From: Bryobacterales bacterium
GTDB lineage: Bacteria; Acidobacteriota; Terriglobia; Bryobacterales; Bryobacteraceae
Direction of reading: 5' to 3'
Assembly (NCBI GenBank): GCA_003167495.1
Contig: PMSX01000047.1
Coordinates: forward strand, 1 to 64,000
DNA: 64,000 nt
The notes under the pieces are model-generated. The model ran no database searches and had not been told where the DNA came from. It saw only the letters and a list, made by a program, of their open reading frames with translations. The translations under genes and the position numbers were made by a program. Shown here piece by piece: positions 19,001-28,597 of the stretch (positions within the stretch are counted from its first letter, which is position 1; every line of letters starts with the position of its first letter).

Positions 19001-19453
19001 CGGCACAACCTCTGATGAGTACAGTGATTCTTTAGGTGCTTGCGTTGCACTCGATTTGCGCTTTTTTTCTGCGGCGAGGTTGACCTTTGGGATAGCTCCC
19101 GATAAACGCTCCTCGTCCCGGCCATTTCAAGTTGACGGAAAATCGGGTGCGCGGAACTGCCAATTGTCCGCAACTCCCTAGCCGAGTCATTTTGGCCGCA
19201 AGCGTTATCTCACGCCCAAATCCCCCGCCCAATTTTCCCCGTTCACAGACCTTAAGAATAATTTTCAGATTTCTTTACCCCAATCCTCCCAACAACCTAC
19301 CGCCAATTTCCCAACCAAACTCCTCACCATAGTTCGGAACAGCCTCTTCATTTGCTACATTTCACTCAGGTCCAGCAGAGTGTTCACCCTGCCTGGGCCC
19401 TTTCCGTTTCTGGCCACAGAAACCGCCGCAACTTTCCACTCAAAGGAGTCCCT
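19001..19453. other. 453-base gap with pyrimidine-rich tract
   Basis: No gene recognised. The stretch 19235-19380 is strongly C/T-biased on the plus strand, which fits an untranslated leader of the gene at 19454. The divergent gene at 19000 also needs its promoter here. Confidence 0.4.
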
Positions 19454-20143
19454 ATGAACAGCAACATCTCCGACGCACAACTCGCCGCCAATCGCGCCAA
19501 CGCCGCACACTCAACGGGTCCGCGCTCATCTACTGGTAAGAGAGTCGTTTCCCTCAACGCCGTCAAAACCGGACTCACCGGCAACACTGTCATGCTGCCC
19601 AAAGAGGACGCCGCCCTCTACACCATCCATATCGAAGACTACGCGGCGGAACTCCAACCTGTCGGCATTCAAGAGCGCGACCTCGTTCAGTCCATCGCCG
19701 ATCTTCGCTGGCGCTTGAATCGCATCCCCGGTCTCGAAGCGTCCCTCAACTCCCACGCCCTTGCTACCTGCGCCAACATGTATCCCGAGCTTCCCGAAGC
19801 TGAAAGCTCGTTTCTCATTGAAATCGCCGTCTTCAACATGAATGAAAAGAAGCTCCACAACATCCACCTCCACGAATCCCGCCTCGCCCGCCGGCGTGAG
19901 AAAGAACTGGCCGAGCTCCGCGCCCTCCAACAGACCCGCAAAGCCAAGGAAGCCGAAGCCAGGGAAAAGGAAGAAGAGGCGAAGAAGGCTAGAGCCGCCA
20001 AGTCCCCGCAGCCCGCGGAAGTAAAAACCGCAGCGGCTTCCTCACAAAATGGCTTTGAATTTACAAATCAAGCAGCAACCCCGGCCAACCCATCCACACC
20101 AAAGGCGGATACGCCCGAAACCGTTAAGAAAACCGCCGCCTGA
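19454..20143 (+). CDS. Conserved acidobacterial protein of unknown function
   Basis: 229 residues. N-terminal motif NRANAAHSTGPRSSTGK followed by the NAVKTGLTG segment; from memory this is a multi-copy family in acidobacteria. The centre (about 60-150) is helical, and the C-terminal third is a highly charged Ala/Lys/Glu coiled region and an Ala/Pro/Thr tail. ATG at 19454 has AAAGGAG with five bases spacing. Codons end mainly in C, more so than in neighbours, hinting at either high expression or a different origin. The function is not known; no membrane segment is seen. Confidence 0.7.
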   Translation: MNSNISDAQLAANRANAAHSTGPRSSTGKRVVSLNAVKTGLTGNTVMLPKEDAALYTIHIEDYAAELQPVGIQERDLVQSIADLRWRLNRIPGLEASLNSHALATCANMYPELPEAESSFLIEIAVFNMNEKKLHNIHLHESRLARRREKELAELRALQQTRKAKEAEAREKEEEAKKARAAKSPQPAEVKTAAASSQNGFEFTNQAATPANPSTPKADTPETVKKTAA

Positions 20144-20158
20144 CGAGTCACCCACTCT

Positions 20159-20200
20159 TGACAGTGTCATGACAGCCGTGACAGTGTCGCTGAGCGACAC
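20159..20200 (+). promoter_or_regulatory. Candidate enhancer (UAS) for a sigma-54 activator
   Basis: Dense TGACA/TGTCA half-sites: TGACAGTGTCA (20159-20169), the perfect palindrome TGTCATGACA (20165-20174), a second TGACAGTGTC (20179-20188) and GTGTCGC-TGA-GCGACAC (20184-20200). The block ends 62 bases upstream of a -24/-12 element, a usual place for an enhancer-binding-protein site. The likely binder is the activator encoded at 26640-28259. Confidence 0.6.
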
Positions 20201-20261
20201 CAGCGGCTCAACCATCGGTACCAAGCGTCCTGTTCTCATCGCTTTAGAAGCAGCCCGTATT

Positions 20262-20276
20262 TGGCAGCATCCTTGC
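20262..20276 (+). promoter_or_regulatory. Sigma-54 promoter (-24/-12) of the STAS-RND operon
   Basis: TGGCAGCATCCTTGC matches TGGCA-N6-TTGC, with GG and GC ten bases apart as required. Transcription would start near 20288, just before the ATG at 20301. Confidence 0.75.
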
Positions 20277-20300
20277 CTAAATCAAAACCGAAGGCACGCG

Positions 20301-20597
20301 ATGTTGAGAACAATGATTTCCGATGGACCCTTTGAGCAGAAGTGGACTCTTCAGGGGCGGCTCTGTGGCCAATGGGCCACCGACCTAAAGCAAAAGTGGG
20401 AAGAGACGCGGAACACACGCAAAGGACGGCCGTGCGTCGTTGACCTGGAAGACGTGATCTTGGTGGATGAGGCCGGCGAAAACACACTCTGGCAAATGTC
20501 GATCGAGGGTGCGCAACTCGTGTCAAGGCGTGCCTATATGAAGAACGTACTTACCGGCTTAAATGCCGGTAAAGGCCAAGCCGACCCGAATCGCTGA
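20301..20597 (+). CDS. STAS-like small protein heading the RND efflux operon
   Basis: 98 residues. Strand-helix pattern of a STAS (anti-anti-sigma-like) domain: FEQKWTLQGRLCGQW, then PCVVDLEDVILVDEAGENTLWQ. In classical members the loop reads D-S-S/T-G with a phosphorylatable Ser; here it is VDEAG, so regulation by a SpoIIAB-like kinase is unlikely. ATG at 20301 with GAAGG upstream, 25 bases after the sigma-54 -12 element. It ends 12 bases before the RND pump gene. The role is unknown; a cytoplasmic docking or sensor partner of the pump or of the activator is inference. A second protein of the same type is encoded at 28286-28579. Confidence 0.7.
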   Translation: MLRTMISDGPFEQKWTLQGRLCGQWATDLKQKWEETRNTRKGRPCVVDLEDVILVDEAGENTLWQMSIEGAQLVSRRAYMKNVLTGLNAGKGQADPNR

Positions 20598-20609
20598 GGA
20601 AACAGACCA

Positions 20610-23600
20610 ATGTGGATAATCAAAGTCGCTCTTGGAAGACCCTACACTTTTATCGTCTTAGCGTTGCTCATTCTGATCCTCGCGCCGGTAGTAATTTTGC
20701 GGACACCGACAGACATTTTCCCTAACATCAATATTCCCGTCATTTCGGTTGCCTGGACCTACACAGGTTTGAACCCCGAGGAACTGGAAGGCAGGCTAAC
20801 GACGCCTTACGAGAAATCGCTAACCACGTTGGTCGATAACATCGAACATCTTGAATCAACAACCTACAACGGCGTGGTAGTAGTCAAGCTCTTCCTCCAG
20901 CCCAACGCGAGTCTTGAGATAGCTAATGCCCAAGTAACGGCTGCCTCGCAATTTCTACTGCGACAACTACCGCCTGGCCTGCAGCCTCCGCAAATCATCA
21001 ACTTCAGCGCATCAAGCGTTCCCATTCTGCAATTAGGCTTGTCTGGAAAGGGCCTGTCTGAAGATCAGCTCAACGATCTGAGCCTCAACTTTCTGAGGCC
21101 GCAGATGGTGACAGTTGCGGGAGCGGTGGTGCCTTATCCATATGGGGGGAAGCAACGTCAGGTGATGATCAACATGAACGCCGGACTGCTGCAGTCGAAG
21201 GGCTTGTCCCCACAGGACGTCTTGACGGCAGTCAATCGCCAGAGCCTGGTGTTGCCATCCGGTACTGCCAAGATTGGGCAGAGCGAATATGACATTCGAT
21301 TGAATGACAGCCCTCGTGAGATCAGCGGGTTGAATACACTTCCCCTCAAGCACGTCAACGGCACCACGGTGTATCTCAGAGATGTGGCATCAGTAGCTGA
21401 TGGATTCGCGCCCCAAACCAATATCGTTCGTCAAGACGGACACCGGGGTGTGTTGGTCACGATTGTCAAATCGGGGACGGCGTCCACGCTGGATGTCGTC
21501 TCGGGAATTCGTAAGTTACTTCCTCGAGTGGCCCTTACTTTGCCCCCGGCTCTAAAGATCGAGCCCCTTGATGACCAGTCGGTGTTTGTTCGGGGCGCAG
21601 TCAGTGGAGTGATTCGCGAAGCTATTATTGCGGCGGCTCTCACCGGACTCATGATCCTTCTTTTCCTGGGGAGCTGGCGGAGCACGCTGATTATCGCTAT
21701 TTCGATTCCGCTTTCCATTCTGACGTCCGTTATCGTTCTAGGATTTCTAGGTGAAACGATCAACATCATGACGCTAGGAGGTTTGGCTCTAGCCGTAGGT
21801 GTTCTCGTGGATGATGCGACAGTGACCATCGAGAACATCGAACGATTTCTGGAAGAGGGGCACGAACTTCGGAGCGCCATCATTGAAGGGGCAGGCCAGA
21901 TTGCCGTGCCCGCGTTGGTCTCCACGCTCTGCATCTGTATCGTGTTCCTGCCCATGTTTCTCCTCGGCGGTGTAGCAAAGTATTTATTTGTTCCTCTTGC
22001 AGAGGCGGTGGTTTTTGCGATGCTCGCCTCATACATCCTTTCGCGGACACTTGTCCCCACCTTGGCTATGTTCTTACTCAAAGCCAACCAGCATGGCCAC
22101 GGGTCGAGAAATCCATTGGTGCTCTTTCAGCGTGGTTTTGAAAGGCTCTTTGAGCGCATTCGCCTGGGTTACCACTTAGTACTGCAACGGCTGGTAGCGG
22201 CGCGCGTGGCATTCATCCCCCTCTTCCTGCTAGGCTGCCTCAGCTTCTTCGCCTTGATCCCTTCGTTGGGACAGGACTTTTTTCCGAACACCGATAGCGG
22301 TCAGTTCATTCTTCATGTGCGCGCCAAGACCGGAACGCGTATTGAAGAAGCCGCGAAGTTATGCGATTTGGTGGAAAATTCGATACGCCGAACTATCCCG
22401 CCGGCGGAGATGGACACCGTGATTGACAACATTGGCATGCCATACAGCCAGCTGAACACGCAGCATATGGTTTCAGGAGCGATTGGCGCCGCAGACGCCG
22501 ATGTAATCGTGTCACTCAAAGAGGAACACCACGCAACAGCCGGATATGTCCGCCAGCTGCGAATCAAGCTGCCGAAAGAATTTCCCGGCACAACCTTCTC
22601 ATTTCTTCCTGCCGACATAGTCACGCAGATACTCAATTTCGGCTTGCCCGCACCCATCGACATTCAAATGGAAGGGGCAAACTACGAGAAAAATCGCGCT
22701 GTTGCCGACCGAATGCTGCAACAGCTCCGGCCCATTCCCGGTCTAACCGATCTGCGAATTCAACAACCGGCAGATTATCCGGTTTTCAACGTGCAGGTAG
22801 ACCGAACGAAGGCAGACCAAGGCGGATATACCGAGCAGGATGTAGCCACCAGTCTATTGAATACGCTGAGCGGGAGTTTCCAGATACAGCCGATGTTTTT
22901 CTTGAATTGGAACAATGGCGTGAACTATAGCCTGGTAGCGCAAACCCCGCAGTATCAGATGCAGTCCCTGCAGGATCTGAAAGGCATTCCCATCACTGCC
23001 ACGGGCATGACCAGGCCGGAAATTCTGGCCGACGTTGCGTCTGTCTCGCGCTCTAGCGAACTTGCGGTCATTTCCCACTACAACATCCGGCGGGTGGTGG
23101 ATATTTACGGGTCAGTACAAGATCGTGATCTAGGTTCGGTTGGGAAGGATATTGAGCGGATTGTTAGCGCAGATGAGAAGCTTCTGCCGCGCGGCAGTTT
23201 CGTTCACGTTCGAGGCCAACTGCAGACGATGCGAACTTCATATATAGGCTTGCTGGCCGGGCTGGCGTTTGCCGTGATCCTGGTCTACCTGTTGATTGTC
23301 GTCAACTTCCAAAGCTGGCTCGACCCATTCATTATCATCACAGCGCTACCAGCCGCACTGGCAGGAATTGTGTTGTGTTTGTTTATCACTCGAACCACCC
23401 TAAGCGTGCCGGCATTGATGGGAGCAATTATGTGCATGGGAGTAGCGACGGCGAATAGCATCCTTGTTGTCTCATTCGCAAAGGACAGGCTTGCTCATCA
23501 CGGCGACGCGATTCAAGCGGCGGTCGAAGCTGGGAGTGCCCGCTTTCGTCCCGTACTAATGACCGCTCTCGCCATGATTATCGGGATGATTCCGATGGCG

Positions 23601-23786
23601 CTTGGAGCAGGTGATGGTGGAGAACAAAACGCTCCCTTGGGGCGAGCGGTTATCGGTGGGCTCATGCTGGCAACCATCGCCACACTCGCATTTGTGCCCG
23701 CAGTGTTCGCGCTGCTGCATGCAAAGCGCCCTGGATCAGACATTAAAGACACGCTTGAATTCGACCGCGAACCGGTACATGCATGA
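20610..23786 (+). CDS. RND efflux pump, inner-membrane HAE1/AcrB-type transporter
   Basis: 1058 residues, the usual size. One N-terminal membrane helix (about 12-32), large periplasmic loops, a first group of helices around 335-480 and a second group from about 870. The conserved GGLALAVGVLVDDATVTIENIE segment carries the paired Asp of the proton relay. Expected to export amphiphilic or aromatic compounds by proton antiport in a tripartite complex with the two following gene products. GAGGAAA lies 7 bases before the ATG. Substrate range cannot be read from the sequence. Second gene of a sigma-54-driven operon. Confidence 0.93.
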   Translation: MWIIKVALGRPYTFIVLALLILILAPVVILRTPTDIFPNINIPVISVAWTYTGLNPEELEGRLTTPYEKSLTTLVDNIEHLESTTYNGVVVVKLFLQPNASLEIANAQVTAASQFLLRQLPPGLQPPQIINFSASSVPILQLGLSGKGLSEDQLNDLSLNFLRPQMVTVAGAVVPYPYGGKQRQVMINMNAGLLQSKGLSPQDVLTAVNRQSLVLPSGTAKIGQSEYDIRLNDSPREISGLNTLPLKHVNGTTVYLRDVASVADGFAPQTNIVRQDGHRGVLVTIVKSGTASTLDVVSGIRKLLPRVALTLPPALKIEPLDDQSVFVRGAVSGVIREAIIAAALTGLMILLFLGSWRSTLIIAISIPLSILTSVIVLGFLGETINIMTLGGLALAVGVLVDDATVTIENIERFLEEGHELRSAIIEGAGQIAVPALVSTLCICIVFLPMFLLGGVAKYLFVPLAEAVVFAMLASYILSRTLVPTLAMFLLKANQHGHGSRNPLVLFQRGFERLFERIRLGYHLVLQRLVAARVAFIPLFLLGCLSFFALIPSLGQDFFPNTDSGQFILHVRAKTGTRIEEAAKLCDLVENSIRRTIPPAEMDTVIDNIGMPYSQLNTQHMVSGAIGAADADVIVSLKEEHHATAGYVRQLRIKLPKEFPGTTFSFLPADIVTQILNFGLPAPIDIQMEGANYEKNRAVADRMLQQLRPIPGLTDLRIQQPADYPVFNVQVDRTKADQGGYTEQDVATSLLNTLSGSFQIQPMFFLNWNNGVNYSLVAQTPQYQMQSLQDLKGIPITATGMTRPEILADVASVSRSSELAVISHYNIRRVVDIYGSVQDRDLGSVGKDIERIVSADEKLLPRGSFVHVRGQLQTMRTSYIGLLAGLAFAVILVYLLIVVNFQSWLDPFIIITALPAALAGIVLCLFITRTTLSVPALMGAIMCMGVATANSILVVSFAKDRLAHHGDAIQAAVEAGSARFRPVLMTALAMIIGMIPMALGAGDGGEQNAPLGRAVIGGLMLATIATLAFVPAVFALLHAKRPGSDIKDTLEFDREPVHA

Positions 23787-23797
23787 GGAGACTTTAA

Positions 23798-24997
23798 ATG
23801 ACTACTGAACTTGAACCTGATATCACAGAAACGCTGCCACAGCCGGACGTTGCGGAACCTCGGGAGTTTGTGCAGGCGGCTGGCCTTGTAGCCCTATTCG
23901 CAGTTTTAACTATTTTGGCGGTAATAGGTTTGGGCTTGCGCGCACGGCACGCGGCCGCCCAGGCGCTTGTCAAAACGGCTCAATCCGCCGTCGTGGCACG
24001 CGTCTCGGTTGTGCATCCGCAGCCTAACGGTAGCAACGAAGAACTGGTGCTGCCAGGTAACATACAGGCATTCGTGGAGGCGCCCATCTATGCGCGTACA
24101 CATGGATATTTGAAAAGCTGGTACTTCGATATTGGCGCCTATGTTCACCAAGGCCAGTTGTTGGCCGAAATAGAAACGCCCGAAGAAGACCAGCAACTTG
24201 ACCAGGCGCGCGCTGACCTAAAGAGTGCTCAGGCAAACATGAACCTGGCTGAAACCACGGCGGTCCGCTGGCAGAATCTACTAAAGAAGAATGCCGTCTC
24301 GAAACAAGAGACCGATCAAGCGGTAAGCGATTTTGCAGCCAAACAGGCAACCGTGGATGCGAGTTCAGCGAACGTCCGCCGTTTGGAGCAACTACAGTCG
24401 TATGAAAAGGTGTATGCGCCGTTTGACGGAGTGATTACAGCGCGCGAGACCGATATTGGCGCGCTAATTGACGGAGACTCGTCTCCAAGAGAGCTGTTTC
24501 ATTTAGCTGCAATAAACAAACTGCGTGTATTTGTTCCGGTGCCGGAGGTTTCCGCTGCGTCTATCGCGAACGGCCAACGCGTTATTCTAACTTCCGACGA
24601 GTTCCCAAATGACGTCTTTCACGGGACGATCGCCCGCGACTCAAACGCTGTCGATCCAGCTTCGCGGACGTTGAATGTGGAGGTCGATGTTGTGAACCAA
24701 AATCACAAGTTACTCCCCGGCTCGTATGCCTTCGTTCACATCAAGGAACCCGGAAATGCGAAAGGTTTAACGATCCCGGCTAACACGCTGTTGTTCCGAA
24801 AAGAGGGTCTGCAGGCGGCGGTGGTCCGGAATGGGCATGCGGAGTTGGTTCCAATCACAATCGCGCACGACTACGGTGGCACGGTCGAAGTCAGCTCGGG
24901 CCTGAAGCGGAGTGACTCGGTGATTCTCGATCCTTCGGATTCGCTGATCGGCAACACCCCAGTTGAGGTGGAACCGGGAGATGGAGCGCAGCAATGA
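23798..24997 (+). CDS. RND periplasmic adaptor (membrane fusion protein, HlyD/AcrA type)
   Basis: 399 residues. One N-terminal membrane helix (about 27-49, no lipobox), barrel-sandwich/lipoyl halves (around 75-115 and 200-235) split by an alpha hairpin (Gln/Ala-rich, about 125-195), then beta-barrel and membrane-proximal domains. It links the inner-membrane pump to the outer-membrane channel. GAGGAGA precedes the ATG. Its stop overlaps the ATG of the next frame (ATGA at 24994-24997), which suggests translational coupling. Confidence 0.92.
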   Translation: MTTELEPDITETLPQPDVAEPREFVQAAGLVALFAVLTILAVIGLGLRARHAAAQALVKTAQSAVVARVSVVHPQPNGSNEELVLPGNIQAFVEAPIYARTHGYLKSWYFDIGAYVHQGQLLAEIETPEEDQQLDQARADLKSAQANMNLAETTAVRWQNLLKKNAVSKQETDQAVSDFAAKQATVDASSANVRRLEQLQSYEKVYAPFDGVITARETDIGALIDGDSSPRELFHLAAINKLRVFVPVPEVSAASIANGQRVILTSDEFPNDVFHGTIARDSNAVDPASRTLNVEVDVVNQNHKLLPGSYAFVHIKEPGNAKGLTIPANTLLFRKEGLQAAVVRNGHAELVPITIAHDYGGTVEVSSGLKRSDSVILDPSDSLIGNTPVEVEPGDGAQQ

Positions 24998-26634
24998 AAC
25001 GAGAGCAGCCGAAAAAAAAGGGGGACACTCCGAACCCCGCTAAGCGAGAGGGTGGCTGGCCGTTTGTGGGGCTGGATGGCATCCAGCGCGCCGATTGCCA
25101 AATCGGCGCTCGCCGCACCTCCCTTATCCCCCCGAGTCTCCGAATCCGAGCCGCGCGCGTGAGCAAGCGGTCGCTCCTCTTCACTCTTTCCCTATTGTTT
25201 CTTTCCGGATGTATGGTTGGACCTAACTACACTCGTCCTGCCGTACCAACCACCCCACAATTCAAAGAGTCTGGGCCCACTACTTTCAAAGAAATGGATG
25301 GGTGGAAAACAGCCCAACCTAACGATCAGACAATCCGCGGTAACTGGTGGGAATTGTTCAACGATCCTCAACTAAATGCACTTGAGGAACAAATCGATCC
25401 CGCCAATCAAACGCTAAAAGCGGCTGCGGCGAATTTCAATGCGGCGCGTGCGGCCATTCGCGTCAGCCGTTCGAATCAAGCTCCTACGGTGAGCACCAAC
25501 CCATCCGTAGGCGCGGAACGTGTCTCCGCGAATGAACCCTATTTCAATCAGGCGTTGGCAAATAATGGGGTTGGAAACTTTTCCCTGCCGTTCGATTTGA
25601 ATTATGAAGTGGATCTGTGGGGCCGAATCCGCCGCAGTGTCGCATCCGCAGGCGAGCAGGCGCAGGCCAGCGCTGCGGACAAAGAAACGATTCGCCTGAG
25701 CCTGCACGCGGAGCTCGCGGTCGACTATTTCGAATTACGCAGCGCCGACGCACAAGAGAAACTACTACGAGACACGGTAACCGCGTATCGAGATGCGCTT
25801 AGACTTACTCAGGACAGATATGACGGGGGTGCCTCGCCTCTGTCCGATGTTGCGCAAGCTCGTACTCAGTTAGAAGCCGCGCTGGTGCAGCAGACCGACG
25901 TCACCGTCCAACGCGCCCAATACGAGCATGCCATTGCGGTCCTAATCGGCAAACCACCGGCTGCGGTCAACATTCCGCCGACGCCACTCACCATTCAAGC
26001 GCCTGAATTGCCAGGGATTCCAGGGTTGGTGCCATCGCAACTGCTGGAGCGCCGGCCCGACATTGCAGCCGAGGAACGCCGCATGGCTTCGGCCAATGAG
26101 CAAATTGGAATTGCGGAAGCGGCGTACTATCCGACGTTGAGCCTATCAGCGGTAGCAGGCTTTGCGGGAACTTCCGCGTTGAACTGGTTTACCTGGCCGA
26201 GCCGTCTCTGGGCTGTGGGTCCGATGATGTCAGAGACCCTCTTCGATCATGGCCTAAGACGCGGCAACGAAGAGATAGCGCGTTCCAACTACGATGCCAC
26301 AGTGGCCAATTACCGCCAGTCGGTACTAACGGCCTTTCAGCAAGTGGAAGACAATTTGGCTGCACTGCGGCAATTGGAGATCGAAGCGGGGCAGCAACAT
26401 CTGGCAACTGACTCAGCGGAACAGTCACTCAGCCTGTTTACAACGCGCTACGAAGGCGGAGTCGACACTTATCTGCAAGTCATCACCTGGCAGACATCGG
26501 CGCTTCAAAATCAGCGGAATGACATCGATATTCTGCGTCGAAGGTTGGAAGCGAGCGTGCTTTTGGTAAAGGCAGTCGGTGGGGGGTGGGACTCGTCGCG
26601 CCTGCCTCAAGTCGCGTCTCTGAAACGAAACTGA
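24994..26634 (+). CDS. Outer-membrane efflux channel lipoprotein (NodT/OprM type)
   Basis: Open frame of 546 residues. The real mature part starts at a lipoprotein signal, [22 protein letters not shown], with the lipobox Cys; this follows a GTG at 25159. Between the coupled ATG at 24994 and that GTG lie 55 codons that are unlike any family member and contain two adjacent palindromes. So either translation starts at 24994 and the signal is internal, or (more likely) the true start is GTG 25159 and the segment is an inserted repeat. The rest has two OEP repeats, with the typical [16 protein letters not shown] beginning and the [19 protein letters not shown] segment. It forms the exit duct of the tripartite pump. 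Confidence 0.9.
   Translation: MKREQPKKKGDTPNPAKREGGWPFVGLDGIQRADCQIGARRTSLIPPSLRIRAARVSKRSLLFTLSLLFLSGCMVGPNYTRPAVPTTPQFKESGPTTFKEMDGWKTAQPNDQTIRGNWWELFNDPQLNALEEQIDPANQTLKAAAANFNAARAAIRVSRSNQAPTVSTNPSVGAERVSANEPYFNQALANNGVGNFSLPFDLNYEVDLWGRIRRSVASAGEQAQASAADKETIRLSLHAELAVDYFELRSADAQEKLLRDTVTAYRDALRLTQDRYDGGASPLSDVAQARTQLEAALVQQTDVTVQRAQYEHAIAVLIGKPPAAVNIPPTPLTIQAPELPGIPGLVPSQLLERRPDIAAEERRMASANEQIGIAEAAYYPTLSLSAVAGFAGTSALNWFTWPSRLWAVGPMMSETLFDHGLRRGNEEIARSNYDATVANYRQSVLTAFQQVEDNLAALRQLEIEAGQQHLATDSAEQSLSLFTTRYEGGVDTYLQVITWQTSALQNQRNDIDILRRRLEASVLLVKAVGGGWDSSRLPQVASLKRN
25072..25109. repeat. Two adjacent perfect palindromes at the adaptor/channel junction
   Basis: CTGGATG-G-CATCCAG (25072-25086) and GCGCCGATT-GCCA-AATCGGCGC (25088-25109) are both perfect inverted repeats and nearly touch. 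They lie in the 165-base segment 24994-25158 that does not look like efflux-protein sequence. Typical of a REP-like or small mobile repeat. Confidence 0.6.
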
Positions 26635-26639
26635 TCCCT

Positions 26640-28259
26640 ATGATGACGATGTTAGGCGAACGAATTCCTCTTCCGCAGATCGGATCTTCGGAACGATATC
26701 AGTTGCTGCTGGACCTTGCGAAAGCCGCAAACTCCTATCTTGATTTTCATCAAGTCATGCGCGCTCTTGGCGAATCTCTCAGCCGCTATATGCCTAAGCT
26801 CCGATTTGTCTCGGTGTTGATTATCGACGGTGACTTCTATTCGCCTTATGCCCTACATGTGTCCGGGTTGGAGCCTATAAGTGGAGAATCTTTCGGCGGA
26901 ATGCTGGCCCGGCAAACCGGAATCGATTCAGACAAGATTCCGGCACGAGTGCCCATGAGGGACTCCGTACTAGAGCATATAAGCCGAACCCGCGAACCCT
27001 ATGTGTGCCCCAATCTTATTCGAGGACTGCGATTCAAGGAGGATCCGCGACTGCTCACATACGGCTACCGTGCTTATGTGCTCTGTCCACTCATAGTTCG
27101 CGACCGCGTTCTCGGGGCCATTCAGTTCGTCGACGATAATCCGAGAGACTACTCGGAAGAAGAAGTATCGCTCTTTTGTGAAATTGCGGAAGTAGCTGCT
27201 GTTGCGCTGACGAACGCGCTAGCTTACCGGGAGATTGAAGTGCTACAGCAGAAGCTGCAATCTGAAAACCTGGTTTTGAAAGTCAACATAGCAGAGAGCA
27301 CGGGATTTGAAGAGTTGATCGGATCGTCCAGCGGATTGAAACAGGTGTTGACAGCGATCGAAAAGGTAGCGGCCACTGATTCGACAGTACTTATTCTGGG
27401 AGAAACGGGTACAGGAAAGGAACTGATTGCCAAGGCGATTCATAAACATTCATCGCGCTCGGACAAGCCGATGGTGAAGGTAAATTGCGCTGCGATACCG
27501 GAATCGTTGATTGCCAGCGAACTCTTCGGCCATGAGAAGGGAGCATTCACGGGAGCCTTACAGCGGCGAATCGGGCGCTTTGAGATGGCAAATGAGTCAT
27601 CGCTGTTTCTAGACGAAGTGGGTGAACTCCCGCTCGAGATGCAGGTCACTCTACTACGCGTACTTCAGGAACGTGAGTTTGAGAGAGTGGGCAGCAGCCA
27701 TGTGATTAGAACGGACGCGCGCCTCATCGCCGCCACGAACGGAGATCTAGTAAAGGCCATAGCCGAGAACAGATTCCGCAGCGATCTCTATTATCGTTTA
27801 AACGTATTTCCTATTCACGTACCGGCCCTACGGGAACGCAGCGAGGACGTTCCCATACTCGTGGAGTATTTCGCTGCTCGGTGCGCGGAACGGATTGGAA
27901 AGAAAATTCGACACATTGAGAAAACCACCATGGATCTTCTCGTAAGTTACAAATGGCCCGGTAATATTCGAGAGCTCCAAAATGTCATCGAGCGCGGCGT
28001 CATTCTCGCGGACTCGGGAATTCTGCGGATCGATCCCACGGTGTTGGGCGCCGGCGCCGAATCTGCTGCGGCGGACACGGATAAAGATGCTTTGCACCAG
28101 CAACAACGAGACCTAATCGAATCAACGTTGGCTGAGACAAGAGGGCGAGTGGCGGGCCCTCATGGCGCTGCTGCTCGACTGCGGCTGCCCGCATCGACCC
28201 TCGAATCGAAGATCCGAGCATTAAAGATCGACAAACATAAGTATCGATTCCGTGACTGA
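26640..28259 (+). CDS. Sigma-54-dependent activator (GAF-AAA+-Fis), regulator of the locus
   Basis: 539 residues. GAF sensor domain (about 20-190), short coiled coil, AAA+ domain with Walker A GETGTGKE (about 254), GAFTGA loop (about 301) and Walker B LFLDEVGE, and a Fis-type DNA-binding helix-turn-helix at the C terminus. All sigma-54 contact residues are intact. The start at ATG 26640 is the first of three close ATGs; it follows the channel stop by 5 bases, so it is the last gene of the pump operon. A GTG at 26586 is also in frame. Because its own operon has a sigma-54 promoter and an upstream TGACA-rich enhancer, it is probably autoregulated. The GAF domain would sense the inducing compound directly (inference). 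Confidence 0.9.
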   Translation: MMTMLGERIPLPQIGSSERYQLLLDLAKAANSYLDFHQVMRALGESLSRYMPKLRFVSVLIIDGDFYSPYALHVSGLEPISGESFGGMLARQTGIDSDKIPARVPMRDSVLEHISRTREPYVCPNLIRGLRFKEDPRLLTYGYRAYVLCPLIVRDRVLGAIQFVDDNPRDYSEEEVSLFCEIAEVAAVALTNALAYREIEVLQQKLQSENLVLKVNIAESTGFEELIGSSSGLKQVLTAIEKVAATDSTVLILGETGTGKELIAKAIHKHSSRSDKPMVKVNCAAIPESLIASELFGHEKGAFTGALQRRIGRFEMANESSLFLDEVGELPLEMQVTLLRVLQEREFERVGSSHVIRTDARLIAATNGDLVKAIAENRFRSDLYYRLNVFPIHVPALRERSEDVPILVEYFAARCAERIGKKIRHIEKTTMDLLVSYKWPGNIRELQNVIERGVILADSGILRIDPTVLGAGAESAAADTDKDALHQQQRDLIESTLAETRGRVAGPHGAAARLRLPASTLESKIRALKIDKHKYRFRD

Positions 28260-28285
28260 AAACCCTCCTGTTTCACGCACAACCG

Positions 28286-28579
28286 CTAACCGAGCCGCGA
28301 CTGGAAAGGAGTGGTAACGTACTCTTGTTTCAGCCAAGTGAGCACATAGGGTGCCGGATGAAGCAATGGAATACTTCTTCTTGTCGCCCAAAGCAGAAAC
28401 GTTATGCCCGCCCTATCAACACGACGCAGCTCAGCCAAATCCAACTGGACGGTATAGAGTCCCTGCTGAAGTTGTTCAATTCTGGCCTGTGTTTCACAGA
28501 CGTACTCTGCGGTCAGTACCCCCGACAGCGCCATGGTGACACCCAACTCTTCCGCGTGGATCTCGTCTATTCGGAACAA
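28286..28579 (-). CDS. Second STAS-like small protein
   Basis: 97 residues starting with TTG at 28579 (GGGGA five bases upstream). STAS pattern: a central strand TVQLDLAEL followed by the loop VDRAGITFLLWA. As in the protein at 20301-20597, the phosphorylatable Ser position reads D-x-A-G. The C-terminal part (WLKQEYV) differs. It lies 18 bases after the aldo/keto reductase gene, as the last gene of the minus-strand sigma-54 operon, and converges with the activator gene (26-base gap). Pairing of two such proteins around one regulator suggests a shared protein partner. The function is unknown. Confidence 0.65.
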   Translation of the reverse strand: MFRIDEIHAEELGVTMALSGVLTAEYVCETQARIEQLQQGLYTVQLDLAELRRVDRAGITFLLWATRRSIPLLHPAPYVLTWLKQEYVTTPFQSRLG

Positions 28580-28597
28580 CTGAATCCCCGGCCGATT

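Noticed and set aside
21431-22087. 218-codon minus-strand frame inside the RND pump
   Set aside because: Antisense of conserved pump helices; no ribosome site.
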